Assembly (NCBI GenBank): GCA_964527995.1
Contig: CAZGRP010000008.1
Span: 1 to 64,000 of the forward strand
Reading direction: 5' to 3'
DNA length: 64,000 nt
Source: CAZGRP01 sp964527995
Lineage (GTDB): Bacteria > Zhuqueibacterota > Zhuqueibacteria > Oceanimicrobiales > CAZGRP01
Under the pieces are notes generated by a model. The model saw nothing but the letters and a program-made list of their open reading frames with translations, did not search any database and was not told the origin of the DNA. Positions 27,562-35,855 of the stretch are shown in pieces (the first letter of the stretch is position 1; the number at the start of each line of letters is the position of its first letter). The translations under genes and the position numbers were made by a program.

Positions 27562-27663
27562 GCAGGATTTCAACCTAAGGCCCTTCCCTCAGAGGCAGGC
27601 ACATCCGGACCGGCGACAGCCGCCAGCTCCTGCGCAGTTGTTACCGCCCTGTCAAGATTTTCA

Positions 27664-27692
27664 TTGCAAATATGAAACCGGTTTGTTATATT
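27664..27692 (+). promoter_or_regulatory. Sigma70-type promoter for the FadL/SGNH genes
   Basis: TTGCAA (27664-27669), 17 bases, TATATT (27687-27692), followed by a leader of about 120 bases before the ATG at 27820. Confidence 0.7.
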
Positions 27693-27819
27693 GCCGACGC
27701 TTGGAAGAGGCGCTGGGTGGACAGAGTCGGTTTTGGCGACACGAGCCCGCCCTCGCGGAGCCCGGCAGCGCTGTGAGCGTTGTCGGACGAAAACCGGTCA
27801 CTCTCAACGGGAGGTGAAC

Positions 27820-29103
27820 ATGGGAACGAAAGGTTTGGCGGTCGTCACCGCTGTCCTGCTCTTGACATGGGGCGGCCAGCGTGACGTCTCGGCGAGTGGC
27901 TTCCTCATCTACGAGCATGGTGCTCGTGCCACAGGGCTTGCTGGAACCTTGACCGTGCGTGGAGGCGACCCGTCGGCAATCTTTTACAATCCAGCCGGCA
28001 TCATCGGGCTGACGGGCACCCAGATCTCCCTGGGCACAACTCTCATCTTTCCAGACGCCCACTTCGCTGGTCAGAGCCCCTTTCCCGGGTTTGGCGTAAC
28101 CGAAAAGTACAAGTCGGCTGTCTTTTTCCCCTCGAACTTCTACATCACGCGCCAGTTGAGCGAGCAGTTGACCGTTGGTTTCGGCGTGTTCAGCCCCTAC
28201 GGACTGACGACCGAGTGGGATAAACCCGATCAATACACGGGGCGCTTCGTGTCTCAAAAGGCCGAACTGATCTCTTTCTACTTCAATCCCACCGTGGCGT
28301 ATGCCGTCTCCCCGCAAGTTTCCATCGCTGCCGGGCTCGATCTGGTGACGGCCTCGGTGGAGCTGCGGCGACACAATGCCACGATCGTGGCCGGCCGGGC
28401 TCTTGACATCGCCAGGGTGAAACTGGAAGGCAACAGTGGTCTGGCTGCAGGCTTCAACGTCGGCATCATCGTTCGCCCGGTCGAGAAGCTGGCGTTTGGC
28501 TTCTCCTACCGCTCCAAGATATCCAACTCCTTCAAGAACGGCGATGCGACTTTCGAACAGGTGAAGACGGGCGATCCGGCAATCGATGCCGTAATCGCAG
28601 CCCAACTGCCCAAGGCCCAGAACATCGACACGGCGATCGATTTCCCGGTCTCCTGGTCGGCGGGAGTGAATTATGCCTTCTCGGATCGCCTCGATATCGA
28701 GTTCAACCTCAACTGGACGGGATGGAGCAGCTTCGACAAGCTGGACCTGACTTTCGAAGATGCTTCATTGAACACTTCGATCCCCGAGGGATGGGACGAC
28801 GTCCTCAGCTATCGTGTCGGCGTGCAGTACAAGGCTTCGGACCGGCTGCGGCTTTTTGGTGGCTATCTGCTGGATAAGACCCCACAGCCCGTGGAGTCGC
28901 TCTCGCCGCTGCTGCCGGACGCCGACCGCAACGACATCACCTTTGGATTCGGGTACAGCTTCGGCAAGGTCAATGTGGACGTCTCCAACATGTTTGTGCT
29001 GTTCAACGATCGCTCCACTCAGGGGAAGAACCGAGACGGTTACGATGGCGAGTATCGCGTGTTTGCCTACCTGCTTGGTTTGAACTTTTCCTATAGCTTC
29101 TAA
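27820..29103 (+). CDS. OmpP1/FadL family outer membrane porin
   Basis: 427 residues from the ATG at 27820, with GGGAGGTG upstream. A signal peptide ends near VSASGFLIYEHGARA; the mature start ATGLAGTLTVRGGDPSAIFY plus NPAGI is the hatch region characteristic of this family, followed by a beta barrel of alternating hydrophobic strands that ends in the aromatic-rich YLLGLNFSYSF. Family members take up long-chain fatty acids or aromatic hydrocarbons. The SGNH lipoprotein gene starts 30 bases downstream, an arrangement common in Bacteroidetes and relatives, which suggests joint lipid or ester use. Confidence 0.93.
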   Translation: MGTKGLAVVTAVLLLTWGGQRDVSASGFLIYEHGARATGLAGTLTVRGGDPSAIFYNPAGIIGLTGTQISLGTTLIFPDAHFAGQSPFPGFGVTEKYKSAVFFPSNFYITRQLSEQLTVGFGVFSPYGLTTEWDKPDQYTGRFVSQKAELISFYFNPTVAYAVSPQVSIAAGLDLVTASVELRRHNATIVAGRALDIARVKLEGNSGLAAGFNVGIIVRPVEKLAFGFSYRSKISNSFKNGDATFEQVKTGDPAIDAVIAAQLPKAQNIDTAIDFPVSWSAGVNYAFSDRLDIEFNLNWTGWSSFDKLDLTFEDASLNTSIPEGWDDVLSYRVGVQYKASDRLRLFGGYLLDKTPQPVESLSPLLPDADRNDITFGFGYSFGKVNVDVSNMFVLFNDRSTQGKNRDGYDGEYRVFAYLLGLNFSYSF

Positions 29104-29133
29104 TCGTGAACCATGCGTATGAGGGTCATAGAG

Positions 29134-30501
29134 ATGATCAAGGCAAAATATGTCGTACTTCCGCTGCTGCTTGCACTCGCCCTGGTGCTGGTCGGCTGCC
29201 CGGAGGACACGCCGCTTCAGCCGGTTGTCAACACCGGAAGCGCCGACTTCAGCACGCTGGTTGCCGTTGGCAACAGCCTGACCGCCGGTGTCACGGATGG
29301 GGCCCTGGGTGAGTTCGGTCAGAAGACTAGCTACCCGAAACTGATCGCCGATATCGTCGGGGCAGATTTCAACCAGCCGTTGATCGAGGACCCCGGCCTC
29401 GGCCGTGACGCCAGTGGCCAGCCAGCCGGCCGGCTCGTGCTCAAGTCTCTGGTTCCGCTGACCATCGAAAGCCTGCCGCTGACCAAGGCACCACTGGAGA
29501 TGTTGAAGTCGTTTCCACCCTACAACAACCTCGCCGTGCCTGGGGCGACCACCAACGATGTACTCAATACGGTCACGGACAACGGCGGTATCGCTGATCT
29601 CATCCTGCAGGGGCGCGGCACGCAGGTGCAGCAGGCTGCCGCCATGAATCCGACCTTTATCCTCGCCTGGGCGGGCAACAATGACGTCTTGGGTGCGGCA
29701 CTGTCGGGAGTCGCCATCGACGGCCAGACCATGACGCCGACCAGCATCTTTCAGCAGTTGTACAGCGCTCTGATCGACGCTTTGTCGGCCACAGGTGCCA
29801 AAATCGTCGTGGCCAATATCCCCGATGTCACCGTCATCCCGTTCGTGACCACCCTGCCACCGGTGCTCGTGGACCCGGTCACTCAGCAGCCGGTGCGTGA
29901 CTCCAACGGCAACCTGATCCCGCTGATCGGTACGTTCAGCGACGGCCGGGTCGGTCCACTCTCCACAGACCCGACCTCGGACAATTTCGCCTTCGTCAAC
30001 CTGACCGCCACCAGCCTGCTGAAGCAGGGAATCGGCATCCCACAGGCTGCCGGCGGCACAGGACAGCCGCTGCCGAATCAGGTGCTGATCGACCGCGCCG
30101 AGCTGGTGGCCATCCGCACCAAAGTGGCCGAACTCAACGGTGTGATTCAATCGGTTGCTGGTGCCAAGAACATCCCGGTGGTCGACATCAATGCCCTGCT
30201 GTTCAAAGCAAAAGACCCGGGCATCGACATCGGTGGAATCACGGTGACCGCCGATTTCGTTACCGGCGGAGTGATCAGCCTGGACGGGTTTCATGCGACT
30301 CCTCTTGGATATGGCATCGTGGCCAACGCCTTTATCCGGAAGATCAACGAAGCCTACGGCGCCAGCATCCCTCTGGTCAACCTGAGGGCCCTTCTCGGGA
30401 TCCCGGCAGGTGCCGTCGGCAAGCGCATCAATCCATTCGACGTCGATTCGAAAATCTTCGAGGCGGTGGTTCGCCTCGAGACGGGGCGGCCTCTGTACTG
30501 A
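29134..30501 (+). CDS. SGNH/GDSL-family lipoprotein hydrolase
   Basis: 455 residues from ATG 29134 (an ATG at 29113 is possible). The signal peptide ends in LVGC, a lipobox. The SGNH blocks are present: VAVGNSLTAG (block I, catalytic Ser), block III AGNNDVLG and a late DGFHATPLGY (block V Asp and His). These enzymes hydrolyse esters or remove acyl groups from lipids and glycans at the cell surface. Partner of the upstream FadL-type porin, so action on imported lipids is inferred. A strong terminator closes the unit. Confidence 0.9.
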   Translation: MIKAKYVVLPLLLALALVLVGCPEDTPLQPVVNTGSADFSTLVAVGNSLTAGVTDGALGEFGQKTSYPKLIADIVGADFNQPLIEDPGLGRDASGQPAGRLVLKSLVPLTIESLPLTKAPLEMLKSFPPYNNLAVPGATTNDVLNTVTDNGGIADLILQGRGTQVQQAAAMNPTFILAWAGNNDVLGAALSGVAIDGQTMTPTSIFQQLYSALIDALSATGAKIVVANIPDVTVIPFVTTLPPVLVDPVTQQPVRDSNGNLIPLIGTFSDGRVGPLSTDPTSDNFAFVNLTATSLLKQGIGIPQAAGGTGQPLPNQVLIDRAELVAIRTKVAELNGVIQSVAGAKNIPVVDINALLFKAKDPGIDIGGITVTADFVTGGVISLDGFHATPLGYGIVANAFIRKINEAYGASIPLVNLRALLGIPAGAVGKRINPFDVDSKIFEAVVRLETGRPLY

Positions 30502-30533
30502 AGCGGGGGCGGAAACGGAGTCCTTTGAACGAC

Positions 30534-30565
30534 AAATGCCAGGGTTCGCCCTGGCATTTTCTTTT
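30534..30565 (+). terminator. Rho-independent terminator after the SGNH lipoprotein gene
   Basis: An 11-bp perfect stem (30534-30544 with 30549-30559) closed by a TTCG tetraloop, followed by TCTTTTC. Ends the FadL/SGNH transcript. Confidence 0.9.
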
Positions 30566-30662
30566 CAACGGTGGCCTGCTGGTTCGAGGCGCTTGGTACG
30601 CGCCGGGGAGAGATGCAATTCTGCTGCCGGCAGGTCGTAGACGCTAACCAGCCGGGAGTCGC

Positions 30663-31223
30663 ATGTGTAGGAAGAGCACATCGACGCTGTTGCTGCTGGC
30701 AATTCCGCTGTTGGCGGCCTGCGGCATCGATCACGGACTGGAGCCGAATGAAGGAATCGTTCGTGGGACCGTGACCTACGTCGGCACGCCCCCTGCCAAC
30801 ACCGAGTCCGTCCAGGTCGTCATTTTCGAAAAGTACATGACGCCGGATGAGCTTCTGAATCAGTTCCTCGCCGGCACGCTGCCTGCATTCTTTCAGTCGG
30901 ATCCACTCCGCCTCGACACCACGGCGGTCCCCTACAGCATCTCCGTCCCGCGAGGCCGTTATGAATGGGTTGCGGCTGTCTGGCTGCCCAAGGGCCAGTC
31001 GCTGCTGCAGGCCGTCGAACTCGGCGCCTATCACCGGCCGGGTGATGCGGGCGAACGCAGCGCTATCGTCGTCGAAGCGCGCAAAGAGCTTACGGGCATC
31101 GACATCGTAGCCGACTTCCACCGCATTCAAAGCGGTCGCAGCCTCATGGCGCGTCCCAGTGACGGAGCCGGGCTTCGGACCCAGGACCCTTCGCAACAGC
31201 AAAGGAGGTGGCAGCTGCGATGA
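30663..31223 (+). CDS. Small lipoprotein upstream of the TonB-dependent receptor
   Basis: 186 residues. The first 20 residues are hydrophobic and end in LLAACG, a lipobox, so it is probably an outer or inner membrane lipoprotein. The body has beta-rich segments (IVRGTVTYVGTPP, YSISVPRGRYEWVAAVWLPKG) that suggest a carboxypeptidase-regulatory or transthyretin-like sandwich, and a Ser/Gln/Arg-rich tail. The family is not recognised. Its stop overlaps the receptor ATG (ATGA), so the two are translated together and it probably helps the receptor bind its ligand. Confidence 0.8.
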   Translation: MCRKSTSTLLLLAIPLLAACGIDHGLEPNEGIVRGTVTYVGTPPANTESVQVVIFEKYMTPDELLNQFLAGTLPAFFQSDPLRLDTTAVPYSISVPRGRYEWVAAVWLPKGQSLLQAVELGAYHRPGDAGERSAIVVEARKELTGIDIVADFHRIQSGRSLMARPSDGAGLRTQDPSQQQRRWQLR

Positions 31224-33382
31224 AGGCCATGGCCATCCTACTCGCCACCTCGCTCGTCCTGGCGCCTCATTATCGTGCGATGGCCCAGGGCTCGAGATTC
31301 GGCAGGATCGTCGGTCGCGTAACGGACAGGAAAAGCAACGAGCCGCTTCCGGGAGCCAACGTGATTGTGGAGGGCACGGTGCTGGGTGCGGCGGCGGGAA
31401 CGGACGGCCGCTATGAGGTGCACCGAGTGCCACCGGGGGTCTACACCCTGCGAGCGACCATGATCGGCTACACCGCGGCCAGGCGCCAGAGGATCGCCGT
31501 CAAGGCCGGACAGACCGTACGGGTCGACTTTCGGCTCAGCCAGACCATCCTCGAGGTCCCCGACGTCGTGGTGACCGCCAGCCGCCGGCCGCAGAGCTTC
31601 GCCCAAACACCCAACACGGTGGCCGTGGTCACGGCGCGCCAGATCCAGCGCAAGAACGATTTCACCCTGAACGAGGTGCTGCAGTATGCTCCGGGGGTGA
31701 ACTTTATGGGCGGCCAGGTCAATATCCGTGGCTCCTCCGGCTACAGCCGCGGCGCCGGCAGCCGAGTCCTCCTGCTCATCGATGGCGTCCCCATGATGCC
31801 GGGGGACAGCGGCGACATCAAATGGGACATCATCCCCCTTCCCCTCATCGACAAAGTGGAGATCGTCAAGGGAGCGGGGTCGGCCCTGTATGGCTCCTCG
31901 GCCATCGGTGGTGTCATCAACATCCTCACCAAGGAGCCCGGCGACCACCCGGAGACAAGATTGCGAATCAACGGCGGCATCTACGACAAGCCTGTGTATC
32001 CCGAGTGGCGCTGGACCGACCGCACCCTGAACTTCGATGAACAGACGCTGACGCACATTCAACGCTTCGGCAAGTTGCGCACCCTCCTGTCCCTGGCGCG
32101 CCGCGAAACCACTGGCTACAAGCAGAACGGTAACTCCCAGCAGTGGAACCTCTATGGCAAGCTCCGCTACGACCTGTCGCCGCGCACGAAAGTCAGTGTG
32201 TTCAGCGTTTGGGGGGAAGACGACCATGGCAACACCATTCTCTGGCGCAGCCAGAACTCGCCTCTCACGGTGCCCCGGCAAGATCTCGGCAGCAAGACCC
32301 TGTCACACAAGTTCATTGTGAGCAGTGGCTTGCGCCACGTAGCGTCGAGATACCTTTCCTACCAGGTGCGCCTCACTCACTATCGCAACAGCTTCCGCAC
32401 GAACTTCAGCCCCACGGTCAGCTCTGTAGCGCGAAAATACCGCGCCGACACGAAGATCGACTGGGTGGCCTTCTCTGTGAACTCTGTCACCCTCGGGGCT
32501 GAGATCAATGTCGACGATGTCAACTCGAGCATCTTTGCAAAACACCGCGCCTGGGACTGGGGCGTCTACGCCGAAGATGAACTCTCGCTTACCGACGAGT
32601 TGCACTTCACGGCAGGGGTGCGCTACGACCGCCATGGTGTCGACACGGGGCTGCTCGAGTGGCAGGTGAGTCCCAAATTCGGCCTGACCTACAAGGTGTC
32701 GCCGCGAGTCAGCCTGCGGGCCTCATCGGGGCGCGGCTTTCGGGCGGCGGCCATGGCCGAGATGTTCACCCAGACCCGTGTCTCGGGATTTGAAGTCGTG
32801 CCCAACACCAGCCTTTTCGCTGAGCGCAGCTGGTCCAACGAGATCGGCGGGAATGCCCTGATCGGCCGCCACCTCTTCCTCGATGCGGCGCTGTTCTGGA
32901 ATGACTATTGGGACCTGATCGAGGCCTTCCCGAAGTTCCGCGGTGGCCGCGTACTGCTGCAGTTCCAGAATCTCACCCGGGCTCGAATCCGTGGCGGCGA
33001 GATCTTCGCTCGAACCAGCTGGTTTGAGAACAAGCTGGGATGGAGCATCGGCTACACCTACCTGGACCCGAAAAACCTCAGTACGGGCGGTGTGCTGGCT
33101 TACCGCGCCCGCCATCTACTCACCACCTCTTTGAATGCACGCTGGAAGGCATTCGAGGGCGGCCTCGATTTCCGCTATGTGAGCCGACTCGAAAAGGTGA
33201 GGATTTATCCAAAGGACGACAGGGTGTCGCAAAAGGTGCTGGATCTGTGGCTGGCGGTGTCCCACCACCCCTTCACCCTGCGCTTCAACGTGGACAACGC
33301 CCTGAACTACAACTATACGCAGATCGAACGGAACCTGGCACCGATTAGGAACTTTTCGGCTACTCTCGATGTGCAGTTCTAG
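31220..33382 (+). CDS. TonB-dependent outer membrane receptor with carboxypeptidase-regulatory-like N-domain
   Basis: 720 residues from the ATG at 31220. The signal peptide is followed by a CarboxypepD_reg-like domain (ADP-type beta sandwich) with PLPGANVIVEGTVLGAAAGT, the plug domain (NEVLQYAPGVNFMGGQVNIR, then VEIVKGAGSALYGSSAIGGV) and a 22-strand barrel ending in RNFSATLDVQF, whose final aromatic suits BamA recognition. The substrate is unknown; no siderophore, vitamin or glycan genes are adjacent apart from the coupled small lipoprotein. A GTG at 31208 lies on the ribosome site and is unlikely as a start. Confidence 0.95.
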   Translation: MKAMAILLATSLVLAPHYRAMAQGSRFGRIVGRVTDRKSNEPLPGANVIVEGTVLGAAAGTDGRYEVHRVPPGVYTLRATMIGYTAARRQRIAVKAGQTVRVDFRLSQTILEVPDVVVTASRRPQSFAQTPNTVAVVTARQIQRKNDFTLNEVLQYAPGVNFMGGQVNIRGSSGYSRGAGSRVLLLIDGVPMMPGDSGDIKWDIIPLPLIDKVEIVKGAGSALYGSSAIGGVINILTKEPGDHPETRLRINGGIYDKPVYPEWRWTDRTLNFDEQTLTHIQRFGKLRTLLSLARRETTGYKQNGNSQQWNLYGKLRYDLSPRTKVSVFSVWGEDDHGNTILWRSQNSPLTVPRQDLGSKTLSHKFIVSSGLRHVASRYLSYQVRLTHYRNSFRTNFSPTVSSVARKYRADTKIDWVAFSVNSVTLGAEINVDDVNSSIFAKHRAWDWGVYAEDELSLTDELHFTAGVRYDRHGVDTGLLEWQVSPKFGLTYKVSPRVSLRASSGRGFRAAAMAEMFTQTRVSGFEVVPNTSLFAERSWSNEIGGNALIGRHLFLDAALFWNDYWDLIEAFPKFRGGRVLLQFQNLTRARIRGGEIFARTSWFENKLGWSIGYTYLDPKNLSTGGVLAYRARHLLTTSLNARWKAFEGGLDFRYVSRLEKVRIYPKDDRVSQKVLDLWLAVSHHPFTLRFNVDNALNYNYTQIERNLAPIRNFSATLDVQF

Positions 33383-33420
33383 GGGAAGCGGTTACTCGGG
33401 CATGATAGGACGCATGGCTG

Positions 33421-33445
33421 CTGGCCCGACATCTGGCAGGGCCAG
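33421..33445 (+). other. 7-bp hairpin after the TonB receptor gene
   Basis: CTGGCCC (33421-33427) pairs with GGGCCAG (33439-33445) around an 11-nt loop. No T-run, so termination is doubtful. No gene seen in 33383-33528. Confidence 0.4.
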
Positions 33446-33508
33446 GGCTCCGGTAGCACGAGGTTGTCTGCTTGGGCATCACTGCCCTGAGGGAGGCGCT
33501 CGAACACA

Positions 33509-33718
33509 ATACGGAAGGAGGTGATCCCATGCCCACGTACATCACTCTGATGAATTTTACCCANNNNNNNNNNNNNNNNNNNNNNNNNNNNNNNNNNNNN
33601 NNNNNNNNNNNNNNNNNNNNNNNNNNNNNNNNNNNNNNNNNNNNNNNNNNNNNNNNNNNNNNNATACGGAAGGAGGTGATCCCATGCCCACGTACATCAC
33701 TCTGATGAATTTTACCCA
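33509..33718 (+). repeat. Identical 55-base sequences on both sides of a 100-N scaffold gap
   Basis: Bases 33509-33563 and 33664-33718 are identical, separated by exactly 100 Ns (33564-33663). A shared terminal k-mer is what a de Bruijn assembler leaves at a branching node when two contigs are scaffolded, so the true sequence is probably contiguous or carries an unresolved strain variant here. Confidence 0.95.
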
Positions 33719-33761
33719 CACGGAAGACGAATACCGAAAGATCGTGTCTGCGATGCCATAA
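33529..33761 (+). pseudogene. GYD-domain protein gene broken by the assembly gap
   Basis: Both copies of the shared 55-mer contain the start of a gene: ATG at 33529 and again at 33684, each with a strong AGGAGGTGATC site upstream. The N-terminal residues MPTYITLMNFT match the start of GYD-domain proteins, which are normally about 95-105 residues. After the right copy, the frame ends at 33761 after only 25 residues (HTEDEYRKIVSAMP then stop). Either the gene is truncated in the genome, or the right-hand contig joins at a false branch. No function is assigned to the family. Confidence 0.65.
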
Positions 33762-33807
33762 TTCTCGGCCATCACACGCGCTGACCAGAATGCGCTGAGC
33801 GCCTCCC

Positions 33808-34905
33808 TCAGGCACCTTGGCCAAGAAGCATGCGGGCGATGCCTGTCCGCAAAACCTCCTCCGAGACCTCTTCGGCTGCACCGGCACTGCCCAGAGCCGT
33901 TGGAAGCACGACGCGCACCTGCCCGTCTCGTACCTTCTTGTCGATGACCATCCGCTCGAGTAAGGCGTCCACAGTGAGCTCGCCAAGGTCGGCGGGCGGA
34001 TCGAGCCGCTGGACCAGCGCCGCCAGCCGATCGACCTCTTCTTGGGAGAGACGGCCCAGCTCCCGGGCCATGACGGCTTCCGCCAGCATGCCCAAGAGAA
34101 CCGCTTCCCCATGAGTAAACCGCCGGTAGTTCGTCGCTGCCTCGAGCGCATGCCCGACCGTATGGCCGAAATTCAGCACCTCTCGCAAGCTCGATTCCCG
34201 CTCATCCGCCGAGACGATTTCCGCCTTGATCTCACAAGAGCGAGCCACCATCTCTTGGATGACAACAGGATCCAGTGCCAGAAGTTGGTCCAGGTCACTC
34301 TCGAGCCGGGCGAACAGCTCAGCGTCGCGGATCACACCATATTTGACCACTTCGGCGGTGCCGCAGAACAGCTCTCTCCTGGGCAAGGTCGAGAGAACGG
34401 CGGTGTCGATCCACACGAAACGGGGCTGGTAGAACGTGCCGATCATGTTCTTGCCCAGGGCATGGTTCACGGCCGTCTTGCCGCCGACGCTGGCGTCCAC
34501 CTGAGCCAGCAAGGTTGTCGGGACCTGCACCAGTGAAACGCCACGCATGTAGACCGAGGCCACAAATCCGGCCAGATCGCCGACCACACCCCCACCCACC
34601 GCAACCACTGTGGTCTCGCGGTCGCACCCAAGATCGAGCATCTCTCCGACGACTTTCTCCACAGTCGCAAGGGTCTTGAACTCTTCGCCATCTCCGATCT
34701 CCACAACCGGCAGTTTCATCGCTTGCGCGGCGAACCTCTTCTCGATGGCTTCGCCATAGAGTGACCACACGGTGGGATTCGAGACGGCAACATAGCGCGG
34801 CCCCAGCCCGAAAAGGGTGCACATTTCGGCCAGCTTTCCAAGTGACTGATGGGAAACAAAGATCGGGTAGGATCTTTCTCCGAGGTGAACGCGAATCGTC
34901 TTCAT
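33808..34905 (-). CDS. aroB: 3-dehydroquinate synthase
   Basis: 365 residues. It converts DAHP to 3-dehydroquinate in the shikimate pathway, using NAD and a divalent metal. The glycine-rich GGGVVGDLAGFVASVYMRG, the metal and substrate region VPTTLLAQVDASVGGKTAVN, EVVKYG and LNFGHTVGHALEAA, with metal-binding histidines, are intact. The ATG overlaps the stop of the upstream dehydrogenase gene (ATGA). The stop codon lies inside the inverted repeat next to the scaffold gap, so the C-terminus may be affected by assembly, though length is normal. Confidence 0.96.
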   Translation of the reverse strand: MKTIRVHLGERSYPIFVSHQSLGKLAEMCTLFGLGPRYVAVSNPTVWSLYGEAIEKRFAAQAMKLPVVEIGDGEEFKTLATVEKVVGEMLDLGCDRETTVVAVGGGVVGDLAGFVASVYMRGVSLVQVPTTLLAQVDASVGGKTAVNHALGKNMIGTFYQPRFVWIDTAVLSTLPRRELFCGTAEVVKYGVIRDAELFARLESDLDQLLALDPVVIQEMVARSCEIKAEIVSADERESSLREVLNFGHTVGHALEAATNYRRFTHGEAVLLGMLAEAVMARELGRLSQEEVDRLAALVQRLDPPADLGELTVDALLERMVIDKKVRDGQVRVVLPTALGSAGAAEEVSEEVLRTGIARMLLGQGA

Positions 34906-35855
34906 CGCAGATCGAGCAGGATCTTCAACGCCCCAGGGCGGGACGCAACTTCGAAAGCGGCGAGGGCTTGGCTCAGGGGGAACACCTGGTCAATGAGGGG
35001 GCGCGGGTCGACGAGGCCCTGTGCAAGCATGCGCAGGGCTGGCTGGAAGCGACCGCAGCGCGAGCCAACGATGGTGATTTCGTCGATGACGACTGGGGCT
35101 GTGTTGTATTGCAGCGGAGCATGACTCGTCGTTTTCAGCACCACGGTGCCTCGGGGCTCGGTGTGTTGCACGGCCAGCGGCAGCCCATCGGACGAGCCGG
35201 TGGCCTCGACCACGACGTCGAAGCGTTGGTCTCCAAGACGTGCGACGGGCACCGTTCGGATGCCGAGTGGCTCGACGAGCCGCATTTTTTCCCGATGTTT
35301 TCCGATCAGGGTAAGCTCGCACCCTGTGTGTCGCAGCGCCATAGCGATGAGCAGGCCCAGCTTACCATCGCCGAGCACCGCTACGCGCCTCCACGGTGGC
35401 AGGTGCAACTGCTCGAGGATCTCCATAGCCGCGGCCAGCGGCTCGGCGAACACTGCCTGCTCATCCGCAACGGCCTCCGGCACGGCGCGAAGATTGTCCA
35501 CAGGCAGGCTGACGAACTCGGCGAACACCCCGTCCCGATTCAAGATGCCGAGAACGGTCCGCTTCGGACAGTGGCGTTCCATTCCCACTCGGCACCAGCG
35601 GCACTCCCCGCACCCGGCGTTGATCTCGCCGACGACACGCCGGCCCACCCAAGAGCTGTCGGGGCTCTCTGCCACTTCGCCCACGAACTCATGCCCCAGG
35701 GTTCCGCGAAACCCCATGTAGCCTGCCGTGATCTCGAGGTCCGTGTTACAGATGCCGGCCATTCGCACACGAATCAGCGCTTCCCCGTGCGCGACCGCTT
35801 CCGGCACCGGAACGTCTTCAAGGGTCAAGTTCCGGTCGAAACGAACCGCTTTCAT
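34902..35855 (-). CDS. Zinc-dependent medium-chain alcohol dehydrogenase family protein
   Basis: 317 residues, slightly short for the family. Catalytic zinc ligands Cys (AGICNTDLE) and His-Glu (LGHEFVG) and the structural zinc cysteines of GCGECRWCRVGMERHC are visible; the nucleotide-binding motif VAVLGDGKLGLL follows, with GHxGxxG replaced by a single-glycine variant. Resembles the group that includes sorbitol-type and bacteriochlorophyllide dehydrogenases, but the substrate is unknown. It overlaps both neighbours by 4 bases, TPR gene upstream and aroB downstream, so the three form an operon. Confidence 0.88.
   Translation of the reverse strand: MKAVRFDRNLTLEDVPVPEAVAHGEALIRVRMAGICNTDLEITAGYMGFRGTLGHEFVGEVAESPDSSWVGRRVVGEINAGCGECRWCRVGMERHCPKRTVLGILNRDGVFAEFVSLPVDNLRAVPEAVADEQAVFAEPLAAAMEILEQLHLPPWRRVAVLGDGKLGLLIAMALRHTGCELTLIGKHREKMRLVEPLGIRTVPVARLGDQRFDVVVEATGSSDGLPLAVQHTEPRGTVVLKTTSHAPLQYNTAPVVIDEITIVGSRCGRFQPALRMLAQGLVDPRPLIDQVFPLSQALAAFEVASRPGALKILLDLR

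Larger units (their letters stand above)
33486..33812. repeat. 16-bp inverted repeat flanking the gap region
   Basis: CCTGAGGGAGGCGCTC at 33486-33501 recurs as its reverse complement at 33797-33812. The right arm contains the aroB stop codon. It brackets the GYD gene remnant and the scaffold gap. It might mark a small mobile or hairpin element, or result from misassembly. Confidence 0.55.

Noticed and set aside
28765..30294. 509-residue open frame opposite the FadL and SGNH genes
   Set aside because: It spans two well-supported genes on the plus strand and has no ribosome site or family motif.
33360..34151. 263-residue minus-strand frame crossing the N run
   Set aside because: Its length depends on reading unknown bases and it overlaps aroB out of frame.
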